From the IMG/VR virus record IMGVR_UViG_3300030329_003470, positions 1-64,000 of that record: a stretch of 64,000 nucleotides of DNA. One strand, 5' to 3'. The position numbers and the translations under genes are program-made. Under the pieces are notes generated by a model that saw nothing but the letters and a program-made list of their open reading frames with translations, was not told the origin of the DNA and did no database searches. Source of the DNA: a virus. Shown here piece by piece: positions 34,443-43,210 of this stretch (the first letter of the stretch is position 1; every line of letters starts with the position of its first letter).

Positions 34443-35534
34443 TTATTTTGCTTCTTTATCTTTAACGGCTTTTTTCATTGGTTCTTTTTTATCGCCGTCT
34501 TTGTCGATATCAATATAGTCTGGTTTTGCTTTTGCTTCAGCAACTTTTGCCGCTTCTTGATATGCTTTTTTAAAGCCTTCGTATTGTGCTCTTAATGAAT
34601 TTGCTAAATCTTCTTCAGTTACTTTGTCTTCAACCGCTAATGGATTATCGCCTGGGTATTCTTTTTTAACTTGTTGTTTTTGTTTGTTTAAACCACCAGA
34701 ATGTACATTTACCAATGTGTCAACATCAGCAACTTTTTCATTTGGTTCGTTGTCAAAAGTTTCTTCTGCTTTTTCTTCATCCGGTGCAGTAATCATGTTT
34801 CTGAATTTTGCCATTTCGTCACCGTCAGTTCCTGGTGTATCCATTTGTTTATTCAATTCTCCTGGATCCATTTCTTCGCCTGCTTCTGGTTGAGCGTTAA
34901 TCATTGCATCATCAACTGGTTTTACACCTGCTAATTTTAAAATTTGCATCATCATACCTGCTTCTTCTGGAGAATCAGTTGATATTTGTATTGCTTCGTT
35001 TACTGGTTTTTTGTCTTCTGTTGTCATTGTATTTGTATTTACCTCTTCAAAGTCGCTATCTCTTAATGTATGCTCTTCGTCTCCAACTTTAAACTTGTCG
35101 CCTTTTTTCAAACCTGCCGCTTTTGCTTTTTGAACTGCGTGTGCAAATTCGTTACCTTCTTCTGCTGTGTCTTCGTAAGGTTCGTCTATCTCGTGTTTTC
35201 TAGAACCGTTATCGTTAAAGTCGTCTTGTACCATTTTCATTGCTGTTTCAATTTCGTATGATCTAGGAAAAGGTGCGTTTGCTTTTTCTTTATCCATAGC
35301 ACCAAGTACTTCTGCTTTTCTCATTTTTAAATTGCCATCATCATTAAGATATTCACCTACTGCCTCTTGAGCACCAATGTGTATGTCACTCATTCCGCCC
35401 TCAGCAGTTTTTACTTCAGTGTTTTGTATTTCTGCTGGATTAGTTCTTTCAACATTTGCCACAGCGTCTTTAACTAACTCTGGTCTAGTTTGTGCGATTT
35501 CTTGTAATTTTTTTAATACGTCAAGCATTTCCAT
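34443..35534 (-). CDS. Head-region protein, 363 aa, with KLAG and Ca-binding-like motifs
   Basis: Acidic, low-complexity protein. Residues 178-204 (VNEAIQISTDSPEEAG to ILKLAGV) hold the shared motif. The C-terminal 26 residues begin PDYIDIDKDGDKKEP, a D-x-D-x-D-G-D-x-x-E loop like EF-hand/dockerin calcium sites, followed by a basic helix PMKKAVKDK. It starts two bases after its neighbour stops, with AAAGGAAAA as ribosome site; ATG 35528 is an alternative start. Probably packaged or scaffold-bound; no enzymatic motif. Confidence 0.7.
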   Translation of the reverse strand: MEMLDVLKKLQEIAQTRPELVKDAVANVERTNPAEIQNTEVKTAEGGMSDIHIGAQEAVGEYLNDDGNLKMRKAEVLGAMDKEKANAPFPRSYEIETAMKMVQDDFNDNGSRKHEIDEPYEDTAEEGNEFAHAVQKAKAAGLKKGDKFKVGDEEHTLRDSDFEEVNTNTMTTEDKKPVNEAIQISTDSPEEAGMMMQILKLAGVKPVDDAMINAQPEAGEEMDPGELNKQMDTPGTDGDEMAKFRNMITAPDEEKAEETFDNEPNEKVADVDTLVNVHSGGLNKQKQQVKKEYPGDNPLAVEDKVTEEDLANSLRAQYEGFKKAYQEAAKVAEAKAKPDYIDIDKDGDKKEPMKKAVKDKEAK

Positions 35535-35536
35535 GA

Positions 35537-36193
35537 CTATTTTCCTTTTTTAAGATCTCTTTTTGCTGTTGGTTGTCTAAATTTATAATGTGATGCTGGA
35601 TCTGGATTTCCTTTTACAGGTGCCTTACCAGTATTGATTGGAGAACTTCCATCCTTTTCATCTTCTTTAGTTGTAGCATTCTCTTTTTCTTTTGGATGGT
35701 CTTTGTTTTCTTCTCTGTCTTTTAATAATTCTTTTAACAAACTCATGTTTGCTTCAGTTGAGTGAAATTCTTTTGCATCTACTTTAGGTGCATCGGCCAT
35801 TTCAATATCTTGTAGTTTGTTTTTGTATTCTGATTTGCCTGCGTTTGCTATTGTTTCTTGATATTCTTCTGTTGGCTCGTTTGGTTTTCTTACAACTATG
35901 TGTGCTGGAGAAATTCTCATATAGTCTGCTATATACTCTTTCATTTCTCTTACTGATGCTGGATAGTTTGTAGTTACATCGTAAATTGTTACAGCCTCAT
36001 TTGACAATGCTGGAAAATCTAAAGGTAAACTCTGTATTGGAGTTTTCTTTCCTGCTGACATTTTAACAACCTCAAATTTTGCTAGTGCAGTTTCTAATCT
36101 TGTTGCATCTATGTCTTTAGGTTGCCCTGCAATCTTGATTTTGTAGTCATATGACTTTGTTGATTCTGTTAGATAGTGTGTAAACGTGCTCAT
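35537..36193 (-). CDS. Head-region protein with a capsid-targeting-like N-terminus
   Basis: The 218-residue product from ATG 36193 starts MSTFTHYLTES, which fits the pattern of the T4 capsid-targeting sequence (MKTYQEFI.E) found in internal proteins. Residues 16-110 are structured (YDYKIKIAGQPKD, VTIYDVTTNYPASVREM); the rest is charged and disordered, ending PTAKRDLKKGK. ACTAAATA lies six bases upstream. Probably enters the prohead with scaffold; role in the virion unknown. Confidence 0.65.
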   Translation of the reverse strand: MSTFTHYLTESTKSYDYKIKIAGQPKDIDATRLETALAKFEVVKMSAGKKTPIQSLPLDFPALSNEAVTIYDVTTNYPASVREMKEYIADYMRISPAHIVVRKPNEPTEEYQETIANAGKSEYKNKLQDIEMADAPKVDAKEFHSTEANMSLLKELLKDREENKDHPKEKENATTKEDEKDGSSPINTGKAPVKGNPDPASHYKFRQPTAKRDLKKGK

Positions 36194-36199
36194 ATGCAA

Positions 36200-36207
36200 T
36201 ATTTAGT
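36200..36207 (-). promoter_or_regulatory. Late-type element ACTAAATA, leaderless
   Basis: Ends six bases before ATG 36193 and overlaps the gp16 stop codon. Confidence 0.4.
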
Positions 36208-36727
36208 CTTTTTTAAGGAGTTTCTTCATTAATTCATTACGGTCAGATATTACAAACCCGTCGCTTTCTTCAACAGGCCCACCGTCTTTACCGTCTGTTT
36301 GGTCTATTTTCATTTTTTTAAGTTGTAGTTCAACCATTTTTAACTTCTTATCTATTTTAGAACCTTTAGCATCAATGGCATTACGCAACATAGTACTTGC
36401 TACCTCAAAAATACGTCCTGAATAACGTGAATCTACATTCATTCCTAAGTCCATTAAGTTCTTATAACTCTCTTCTGCTTCTACAGCCAACTTATCTAGT
36501 TCTAAATCTGACAGTTCGCCTAGTCCTTTTACTTGGGGTAATGCGGCCGCAACCTTATCAAATTCAGCATATGTTTTTTGTAAGTTTTTTTGTGTTTCAG
36601 GATCTAAATTTTTACTAGAAACGCCATTAGAATTTTTAGTTTCTTTAACTTTTTCTTTGGAATCTACTTGTTTAAATGCTTCTTTAACATTTGGTAAATT
36701 TAAAATTTCTTCTAACTTCTTTGTCAT
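36203..36727 (-). CDS. 16: Terminase small subunit gp16
   Basis: The 174 residues compare with 164 in T4. The central helices (YKNLMDLGMNVDSRYSGRIF to TMLRNAIDAK, then KKLKMVELQLKKMKID) are the gp16 oligomerisation coiled coil. The C-terminal SDRNELMKKLLKKD is likely the gp17 contact. It binds packaging-start DNA and regulates gp17. AGTAAATA lies five bases before the ATG. Confidence 0.8.
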   Translation of the reverse strand: MTKKLEEILNLPNVKEAFKQVDSKEKVKETKNSNGVSSKNLDPETQKNLQKTYAEFDKVAAALPQVKGLGELSDLELDKLAVEAEESYKNLMDLGMNVDSRYSGRIFEVASTMLRNAIDAKGSKIDKKLKMVELQLKKMKIDQTDGKDGGPVEESDGFVISDRNELMKKLLKKD

Positions 36728-36732
36728 GTTTT

Positions 36733-36740
36733 TATTTACT
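36733..36740 (-). promoter_or_regulatory. Late-type element AGTAAATA, leaderless
   Basis: Ends five bases before gp16 ATG 36727. Confidence 0.4.
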
Positions 36741-37176
36741 TACGATTGCCGTTATGAAACAACTGATCTTCTGATAAAACTCTAAATCTTATTCTATTTT
36801 GTTTAGCATAAGCATTCGCGGCCTCCCACTTTGCCATATTAATTACTGCTTGTTTTTTCTTACCTTGACTTTTACCAGCATCAAAAATATTTGTTTGAGA
36901 TTTAGGTTTTACTTCAATAAGTTCTGCGTGTTTGCTTCCATTTTTATCAGTATAAACAACAAAAAAATCTGGAACATACACAGTATACTTTCCTGTAAAA
37001 GGATGTCTGTAAGGAATTTTAATTGATTCACTTGCCCATTTTGCCACGTATGGATGTTCGTCGCACAATCTCATAAATGCTTGTTCCCAACTTGAACGAT
37101 ATGTTGGCGTTTTTAAACCAATATATTTTTCTTGATTTTTAGGTGTAAATTTTCCTTTTGCGAATCTTGGGATCAT
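36736..37176 (-). CDS. 4: Head completion protein gp4 (nuclease fold)
   Basis: The 146 residues match T4 gp4 (about 150). YVPDFFVVYTDKN and AELIEVKPKSQ form a PD-(D/E)xK nuclease core (D in PDF, E and K in EVK) like TnsA. gp4 closes the head-tail connector after packaging; in T4 mutants lacking it, tails do not join. The TAATG overlap with the upstream gene marks coupling. Whether nuclease activity remains is unknown. Confidence 0.85.
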   Translation of the reverse strand: MIPRFAKGKFTPKNQEKYIGLKTPTYRSSWEQAFMRLCDEHPYVAKWASESIKIPYRHPFTGKYTVYVPDFFVVYTDKNGSKHAELIEVKPKSQTNIFDAGKSQGKKKQAVINMAKWEAANAYAKQNRIRFRVLSEDQLFHNGNRK

Positions 37177-37556
37177 TAGTCTATTATATTTCTAGACACA
37201 GTTCCTGATGTAGTAAGGGTTTGTCTTACACCTAATCTACTGGACTTGTATCTGTTTGCATTTAAAATTATTGTTATTAGTTCAGATAGTTGTGCCGGTG
37301 TGGCATAAGTTAATTTGTCGATAATTTCAGCAGGCGAAACAGAATCAATTTTTGCCTGTGCTAATATAACATAAGCAGTAGATTCAGCCGCAGTTCTTGA
37401 AAATCCTCTTTTTACAAAAAATGCGATAGTTGAATCATATTCACCAACGTTGAATTGATACTGTTCTTCGTAATTGCTTGTAGTTAATTTTTGAATAGTT
37501 TTATCCAATTGATCTTTTTGTTTTGGTGGTAAGTTTGTGTAAAAATTTTCAGCCAT
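37176..37556 (-). CDS. Conserved structural protein, 126 aa
   Basis: An all-helical protein: FYTNLPPKQKDQLDKTIQKL, STIAFFVKRGFSRTAAESTAYVILAQAK, TPAQLSELITIILNANRYKSSR. Tail GVRQTLTTSGTVSRNIID. It lies between gp4 and the tube-initiator-like gene and couples to both by TAATG, so it is probably made with the tail. No enzymatic motif; I cannot name its T4 counterpart. Confidence 0.7.
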   Translation of the reverse strand: MAENFYTNLPPKQKDQLDKTIQKLTTSNYEEQYQFNVGEYDSTIAFFVKRGFSRTAAESTAYVILAQAKIDSVSPAEIIDKLTYATPAQLSELITIILNANRYKSSRLGVRQTLTTSGTVSRNIID

Positions 37557-38938
37557 TATAAGTTCGCCTTCTCTGTTGTAATACTAACATTTTGATTTGC
37601 TCTTTCAATTTTTATGTAGCCTTCAGTTACTAATTTACGTATATTTGTGACTGCTTTAGATTTATAAACATTTTTTACAGAGTCAATTGAACCTGCATAT
37701 TCCACATCACTTTCAGCAACTGTTAAATTTTTTCTTGAACCTATATCTTTATAATATATTCCAGCGGCAATCTCATCTTTAACACTATCATTTGTTGTTA
37801 CTAATTTATATGCCTCATCTGCTGTTAAAAAGTTTGTAGTATCTAATATTGGATTTGTTAGTACAGTTGTATCTTTTAATGATTTAGAATCTGCTTTACC
37901 TCTAGCATTAGCGATTGCAACTCCTGTTGCCACAGCCGCACCAACTGAGAATGCTCCAATTGGGTTTGTAATTGTTCCTGCTTGTTTGCCAATATCTAAA
38001 ACACCCTCTTTAGCAATTCCTTTTAATTCTTCTTTAACATCTTTTTTCTTAATTTTTTTAGCATTGTTATATGTGTTTGTTGCAGATAAAATTGCACCAA
38101 GTATATTACCTGACTGTACATTTCTTATCACAGATCCAACACCGTCTACAACACCTCCTGGACCAAATATAGAATTTGTACCACCACCTAATACAGTTAA
38201 AGGAGAAGGTTCATGATCATAATGTATAGATGCAAAACCTGGAACATTGTTTTTGTTTATTATTCCTGATTTGTATAAAACTGATTCATAAACAATTTGC
38301 ATAGTATTTTGCATTATACCAGTTCCATCTGCTTGATCCAAGTTGTCGTGGTTAAATGAACCAATCATTGGGTTAACAAGTGTCATTGATGTGAATCTTT
38401 GTTTATGTAAAACGAATATTTCTATTCGTTGCAAGTATGGTTTCTTTCTTTGTACAGGTGTGTCCATACCATATTTGTTTGTACGTCTGTTTGAATTGTA
38501 ATAATCATCTTTAGTATCTGATATAGTTGTATCGTTAGTCATTGATACTGAATCAGCAATATAATATTCGTAATATTTTTTCCAAAAAGCATTTACAGTA
38601 TCAGCATGATCGTCATGAAAAACAATGTTAATTGGATCATATTGTATACGTGTTGCCGCATACATTTTTTTATTGTATTGAATTTTTTCTTCCATGTTCA
38701 TACCGTATCTTGGTAAGTCACAAGATTTAACCAACATATTAAGTTCAATTCTTTCGTTATAATTTGCACTTCCCATGAACAGTGATTCGTCTGTAAAGAA
38801 CCTTACATAAAACAGAAACTTCTGTTTTGGCATCAATTTATAGTTGTCGTCTAGATATAATCTTGATGCGTGTCTGAAGTCCTTCATTCCTGGAAGACCG
38901 TCTTGAAACCCTTGTAAGAAATCGTTAATCTTTGGCAT
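37556..38938 (-). CDS. Baseplate-tube junction protein (gp48/gp54-like)
   Basis: The start is ATG 38938 (460 aa) rather than GTG 38956, because TATAAATA lies between them and ends five bases before the ATG. The N-terminal 220 residues carry a tail-tube-like fold (LFYVRFF, CDLPRYGMNMEEKIQYNKK, IQYDPINIVFHDD, FWKKYYEYY). The middle is Gly/Asn-rich and the C-terminal part helical and basic. The tube-like fold followed by an extension fits gp54 or gp48, which nucleate the tail tube on the baseplate. Confidence 0.65.
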   Translation of the reverse strand: MPKINDFLQGFQDGLPGMKDFRHASRLYLDDNYKLMPKQKFLFYVRFFTDESLFMGSANYNERIELNMLVKSCDLPRYGMNMEEKIQYNKKMYAATRIQYDPINIVFHDDHADTVNAFWKKYYEYYIADSVSMTNDTTISDTKDDYYNSNRRTNKYGMDTPVQRKKPYLQRIEIFVLHKQRFTSMTLVNPMIGSFNHDNLDQADGTGIMQNTMQIVYESVLYKSGIINKNNVPGFASIHYDHEPSPLTVLGGGTNSIFGPGGVVDGVGSVIRNVQSGNILGAILSATNTYNNAKKIKKKDVKEELKGIAKEGVLDIGKQAGTITNPIGAFSVGAAVATGVAIANARGKADSKSLKDTTVLTNPILDTTNFLTADEAYKLVTTNDSVKDEIAAGIYYKDIGSRKNLTVAESDVEYAGSIDSVKNVYKSKAVTNIRKLVTEGYIKIERANQNVSITTEKANL

Positions 38939-38943
38939 ACTGT

Positions 38944-38951
38944 TATTTATA
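38944..38951 (-). promoter_or_regulatory. Consensus late promoter TATAAATA, leaderless
   Basis: Perfect T4 late consensus ending five bases before ATG 38938. Confidence 0.8.
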
Positions 38952-38956
38952 GTCAC

Positions 38957-38982
38957 AAAAAAAGCGCCTATAAAGACGCTTT
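38957..38982 (-). terminator. Terminator after tail tube gp19
   Basis: Reverse strand: AAAGCGTC-TTTATA-GGCGCTTT stem (one G.U) merging into seven Us. It lies 33 bases after the gp19 stop and just before the next late promoter. Confidence 0.8.
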
Positions 38983-39014
38983 TCCTGTATTATAAATGCT
39001 AAATTTAATTCTTA

Positions 39015-39641
39015 TTACTGTCCACCGCCAGTTGATAATGTACCAATTGTTCTTGCTACTGCTGTACCAATACCTGTACCTTGTGGTGTTTGTATTGCAT
39101 TATCGTATCTTATTGATAATGTTATTGTAGCAGGATCTGACGTGTTGTATGCTAGTGTATTGTAGTTAACGTTGTCAATGTATGCACCATATAATTCAAA
39201 TGTTTCTAATACACTTGGTGCACTTGCTCCGTTACCACCGTCAAGCATTTCAATTCTACCTGTGAATTTGTAATCAATACCAGAAGCCGCTGATGATTGT
39301 TCAAAGAAATCAAATTGTTTCTGTATTTGTTCTCCAACTAGTTTAGTAACTGAGTTGTTTACATCATCTCTTAAAGTGATAGTAATTGGCTCCCAAGTAT
39401 GTTTACCTGCAACATATACTCTTGAGTTGTATACATCTAGTGTTACTTGGTCAAAAGTCAAGTTAGGTCTCGTAATATCCATTACTTGTTTTGTTAATTC
39501 TGATCTTGGTGTTGATACTCCAAAATTTTCCAGGATTGCTCTAAAACGATATTGTAGTTTAGGCATTAATAAGCCTTGTGATGCACTACTTTGATCGTTT
39601 GCTAAAGGTACTGTAAATTTTGATAAAGTTGATATTGCCAT
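39015..39641 (-). CDS. 19: Tail tube protein gp19
   Basis: The 208 residues compare with 163 in T4. QYRFRAILENFGVSTPRSE and the run of beta strands with TWEPITITLRDDVNNSV are typical gp19. The protein polymerises inside the sheath and forms the DNA channel. The gene has a GGAG ribosome site ten bases before the ATG. It is read with gp18 upstream and closed by a terminator. Confidence 0.9.
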   Translation of the reverse strand: MAISTLSKFTVPLANDQSSASQGLLMPKLQYRFRAILENFGVSTPRSELTKQVMDITRPNLTFDQVTLDVYNSRVYVAGKHTWEPITITLRDDVNNSVTKLVGEQIQKQFDFFEQSSAASGIDYKFTGRIEMLDGGNGASAPSVLETFELYGAYIDNVNYNTLAYNTSDPATITLSIRYDNAIQTPQGTGIGTAVARTIGTLSTGGGQ

Positions 39642-39651
39642 CTGTTTCTCC

Positions 39652-39659
39652 TATTTATC
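39652..39659 (-). promoter_or_regulatory. Possible late element GATAAATA before gp19
   Basis: It abuts the GGAG ribosome site ten bases before the ATG, in the gp18-gp19 gap of 23 bases; it may be fortuitous. Confidence 0.3.
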
Positions 39660-39664
39660 CAAAA

Positions 39665-42600
39665 TTAGTTCCCTAATTTTGCTATTTCTCCTGTGTTTTT
39701 AATTCTTAACGGTATGTATATAAATTCAACTGATTTAACTGGCTCAATTGCTATATCTACATACAATTCGTTTCTGTCTATTCTAGTAGGTGTGTTGTTT
39801 GTGTCATCACATACTACTAAGAAGTCGTACAGTGCTCTTTGTCCAACTAGTTCTAACAAGAACGATTCAATTGCTTGTTTAATTTCGTTTCTTGTTAATT
39901 CATCATTTGGTTCAAATATAAACGGTTTAGCAACTGCGTCTAATTGTGTTCTTAGATACACTGCTAGTCTTGAAACGTTAATTCTATCTAAACTTGAACT
40001 TGCTGATGTTGATGTTAAGTTACCAAAGTTAACAATTCCTGCTCCTGAGAAGAAAGTAATTGGATTAACTTTAACTGTGTGCATTGAATCTCTCACTGAC
40101 TCCGTTACAGATATTGTTTTAAACTCACCGTCACTTGCATTAATATAACCAACTGCTGTTGCGTTGTCAACTAAACCTCTTCTTGTGCCTGCTGGTGCAA
40201 ACCAAGGAAATGCTACGTTGTCGTTATTTGCAAGTGTTCTCATCATCATGTGTGATGGTGGAACTACAATAGTGTTACCACTGTTATCTGTTGTTTGTCC
40301 TGATGGATAAAACACACCCAAATAATCACTTGAACTTACAAGTCCTGCTTCACTGTTGTCAGTAGCACCTGCTGTATTATTTGCCCAGTTTGTAATATCT
40401 GTTGCTGTGCCTGCCAATCTCATTGGAGTATCACCAACAACAAATGCTGTGTTGTTTCTGTCTGTGTTTAGGCTAATCATATTTGCTATTGCTTCTGTGT
40501 AGCCTGGACAAGCAATTACGTTAAATCCTCTTTGATCTTCTCTAATCGCTTGGTTAGTATCAATCTCAGATTTTAATTGTGTCATAACAACTTTTCTTTG
40601 TGCTTTTCTACCTGCACACATAGAACCATCTGATGCGTTACCTGATTTAGTAACCCATCTGTCTGGATAGTAACCTGCAACTGTTTCGTTGCTGAATCTA
40701 ATGTTACCTAATCCTGCTGATCCTGAACTTGGATATTTTGTAGTTGTTATATAATCGTTTTTGTATTCTTTTACATTGTAACCAGAACGTCTAGTGTTCC
40801 ATAATAAAATACCTTGTGGGTAAGCATCTGGATCTGGTGCATCTGGGTCTAAGAAGTTATCGCTTAACAAGTCTTTAATTGAACTTGGATCACCTGCATC
40901 TGTTGGTTCAGTTCCAGGTTTTGACTCAGTGTTTGTATGCCATCTAGCGTCTCCAAATACAATACCATCTTCAGTTGTTTGGTCTGCTTTGTCAATTAAT
41001 TCCCAAGCCGCACCTGAAGTTGTTACTGCTACTTGATTTGAAGTATTAGTAGAACTTAAAGTTGCTGATGTGTTGTATTTGTATATTTTAGGATAGTTTT
41101 CTAAATCACTTGTATCAATCCATAAGTCTTTGTTTACAAGTGGAGTACCATCTGATTGTGTAGACGGTGCTGTTGCACTAAACTGTGGACCATTTGGATC
41201 AGTTGTTGAGTTAACATTTTTATAACCTTGCCAAGTTGTTCCGTTGTGTTCTAAAATATCTGCTTCATCAATTGAAGTGTCGTACCATAATTTACCATCT
41301 GCTGGTTGATTAGTTGGTGCACTTGTACTTGCTGTGTAAGATAATCTTTTCCAGTTACTTGCCATTACTTCGTTACCTACAGTTGAGTCTTCTGACTCAC
41401 CTGATGGAGTAATATATAAGTTGTCAATTAATGTTGTTGAATTTGCAGTGTAAGTTCCGTATGCGTGTGCTGTACTTGTACTAAATCCTGCATCTGCTAA
41501 TGGCGTTCCGCTGGTGTCGTTCATTCTAAAATCACCACCTAATTTGTGTGTAATTTTAATTGCACCTTTGTAATCACCTGAACTAATTTTTTCAGCAACC
41601 AAGTTTGTGAAGTTAGCCGCCGAGAATGCAGTTATAAAGTCATCTGCATCACCTAGTGTTGAACCATCTCCTGATACCATAGTAACTGTTTTTGCAGTGT
41701 CTAGTGCATCTTGATTTTTAAGTGATTCTCTAACTGTAAATGTTTCACTTGCTGTAAAACTTGGAAACGTAGTTTTAGATGAAATAACTGTTGTTCCGCC
41801 TTCATATCTCATAATTTGGAAATCACCAACATTTGGTGTTGTGTCTTGTTGACCAGCACCTATTGACTGTTCAGTTACGTTATATTGTGTGTATAATGTT
41901 CCAGACGCAATTGATGTTCCACCGTTAGTTGGATCTAAGTTATAAATTGCTTGATTGTTTGTTGTATATAATGGTGCCGCAACACTTGAGAAACTTGAAT
42001 CAGATGAACTGTAAAGTTTCGCAACAATGTTTGCTCCACTGTTTGCTGAAGTTGTTTTAAACCAAACTGAACCAGTTGGTCTATTTTCATCTGCTGTTTT
42101 CCAAGTAGGTCTGTTAGTGTGTTTGTCTTGCAAGAATTTCATAGTCTTGTAAGTATTTGCTGTAATTCCTAGTTCTGCTAATAATCCTGAACCTTCTTCA
42201 ACTCTAATTGTTCCGTCACCTGCTGTTGAATCACCAAATGCTCCACCGTTGTGGAATATTTCTAAGTTTCCTGATACTGAATCAATAGAAGCAGTCACTC
42301 CAGGTACATTAGCAGTATTAATTGCTGTGCTAACATTTGATAATGCAGTACCACCTGTTGTGATTAGTTGTCCATTAAGGTTGAAAGTTGCACTGTTTGT
42401 TACTGTTGTTCCTGATGCAACTGAAAATACAGGATGTGATTCGTGCCATGCTTGTGATCCTACGTGTACCCAAGCATTACTATCATTCTTGTAATATATT
42501 TTGTTAGTTACGTGTGTCGTGTTAATTGCATAATCACCTTGTGAACCATAAGAAGTTTTTGGTGCACCTGTTGTTGCGTCACCTACCAGGTCAGTAACGG

Positions 42601-43096
42601 ACGTAATTAATTTTGGTGTTTTTGCAGTAAATTTTTGATCTGTTTGCGACCACTCAAATAATCCATATGAACTTGATGCAAGGTCAAACCAATATGTACC
42701 ATCTGTTGGATCGGCAGTTGGTGCTGATGCACTTCCTACTAAATCTGATAAGTTTACATTTGCTCTTAAAACATATGCTCTGTTGGCTATGCCTAAGAAA
42801 CTGTAAGCCGCTTGTAGTCCCCACTCATTTAATTCATATCCGTGAAGTGAACTTCCTGAAGCGTCTGTGTAAAACTTTGGATCTCCAAATGTTTCTGTTA
42901 ATTCTCTTTGTGATGAAATCAAGTAAACAGTATCAGCATTTGCAGTTGTTGTTCCTGCCGCTGTACCGCTACCAGATCCCGGTAATTTGTCTTGTCCAGA
43001 TGCTACTATAAAAAGAGGTGTTGTACCCGCATCTGATGGTACATAAAAACTTTCGTTTATTACACTTACCTCTACTCCTGGTGATGTTAAAGCCAT
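39665..43096 (-). CDS. 18: Tail sheath gp18, enlarged
   Basis: The 1,143 residues are far more than the 659 of T4. The N-terminus MALTSPGVEVSVINESFYVPS and the C-terminal 200 residues (DRINVSRLAVYLRTQLDAVA to FIYIPLRIKNTGEIAKLGN) are the conserved sheath core that contracts around the tube. Between them lie repeated surface modules with the pattern (D/G)xxWxxT: GTYWFDLAS, GSVWFKTTS, GKLWYDTSI, KDLWIDTSD. AAGGAG lies nine bases before the ATG and GAATAAATAC further up. The insertions probably decorate the sheath exterior. Confidence 0.95.
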   Translation of the reverse strand: MALTSPGVEVSVINESFYVPSDAGTTPLFIVASGQDKLPGSGSGTAAGTTTANADTVYLISSQRELTETFGDPKFYTDASGSSLHGYELNEWGLQAAYSFLGIANRAYVLRANVNLSDLVGSASAPTADPTDGTYWFDLASSSYGLFEWSQTDQKFTAKTPKLITSVTDLVGDATTGAPKTSYGSQGDYAINTTHVTNKIYYKNDSNAWVHVGSQAWHESHPVFSVASGTTVTNSATFNLNGQLITTGGTALSNVSTAINTANVPGVTASIDSVSGNLEIFHNGGAFGDSTAGDGTIRVEEGSGLLAELGITANTYKTMKFLQDKHTNRPTWKTADENRPTGSVWFKTTSANSGANIVAKLYSSSDSSFSSVAAPLYTTNNQAIYNLDPTNGGTSIASGTLYTQYNVTEQSIGAGQQDTTPNVGDFQIMRYEGGTTVISSKTTFPSFTASETFTVRESLKNQDALDTAKTVTMVSGDGSTLGDADDFITAFSAANFTNLVAEKISSGDYKGAIKITHKLGGDFRMNDTSGTPLADAGFSTSTAHAYGTYTANSTTLIDNLYITPSGESEDSTVGNEVMASNWKRLSYTASTSAPTNQPADGKLWYDTSIDEADILEHNGTTWQGYKNVNSTTDPNGPQFSATAPSTQSDGTPLVNKDLWIDTSDLENYPKIYKYNTSATLSSTNTSNQVAVTTSGAAWELIDKADQTTEDGIVFGDARWHTNTESKPGTEPTDAGDPSSIKDLLSDNFLDPDAPDPDAYPQGILLWNTRRSGYNVKEYKNDYITTTKYPSSGSAGLGNIRFSNETVAGYYPDRWVTKSGNASDGSMCAGRKAQRKVVMTQLKSEIDTNQAIREDQRGFNVIACPGYTEAIANMISLNTDRNNTAFVVGDTPMRLAGTATDITNWANNTAGATDNSEAGLVSSSDYLGVFYPSGQTTDNSGNTIVVPPSHMMMRTLANNDNVAFPWFAPAGTRRGLVDNATAVGYINASDGEFKTISVTESVRDSMHTVKVNPITFFSGAGIVNFGNLTSTSASSSLDRINVSRLAVYLRTQLDAVAKPFIFEPNDELTRNEIKQAIESFLLELVGQRALYDFLVVCDDTNNTPTRIDRNELYVDIAIEPVKSVEFIYIPLRIKNTGEIAKLGN

Positions 43097-43133
43097 TTAC
43101 GTTTCTCCTTGCAAGTTTGTACGTATACTGAAG

Positions 43134-43141
43134 TATTTATT
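43134..43141 (-). promoter_or_regulatory. Late promoter AATAAATA for gp18-gp19
   Basis: Leader of about 35 bases with AAGGAG near the ATG. Confidence 0.6.
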
Positions 43142-43196
43142 CAATCATATGGATTTTACGATAAAACTTACCAATTTTTGGTACCTATATAGGCGA

Positions 43197-43204
43197 CGTA
43201 AATA
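43197..43204 (+). promoter_or_regulatory. Late-type element CGTAAATA, leaderless
   Basis: Ends six bases before ATG 43211; divergent to the gp18 element. Confidence 0.4.
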
Positions 43205-43210
43205 GCATAT

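Noticed and set aside
38938-38956. GTG 38956 as start of the tube-junction protein
   Set aside because: The consensus late promoter TATAAATA lies between this GTG and ATG 38938, so the ATG is the better start.
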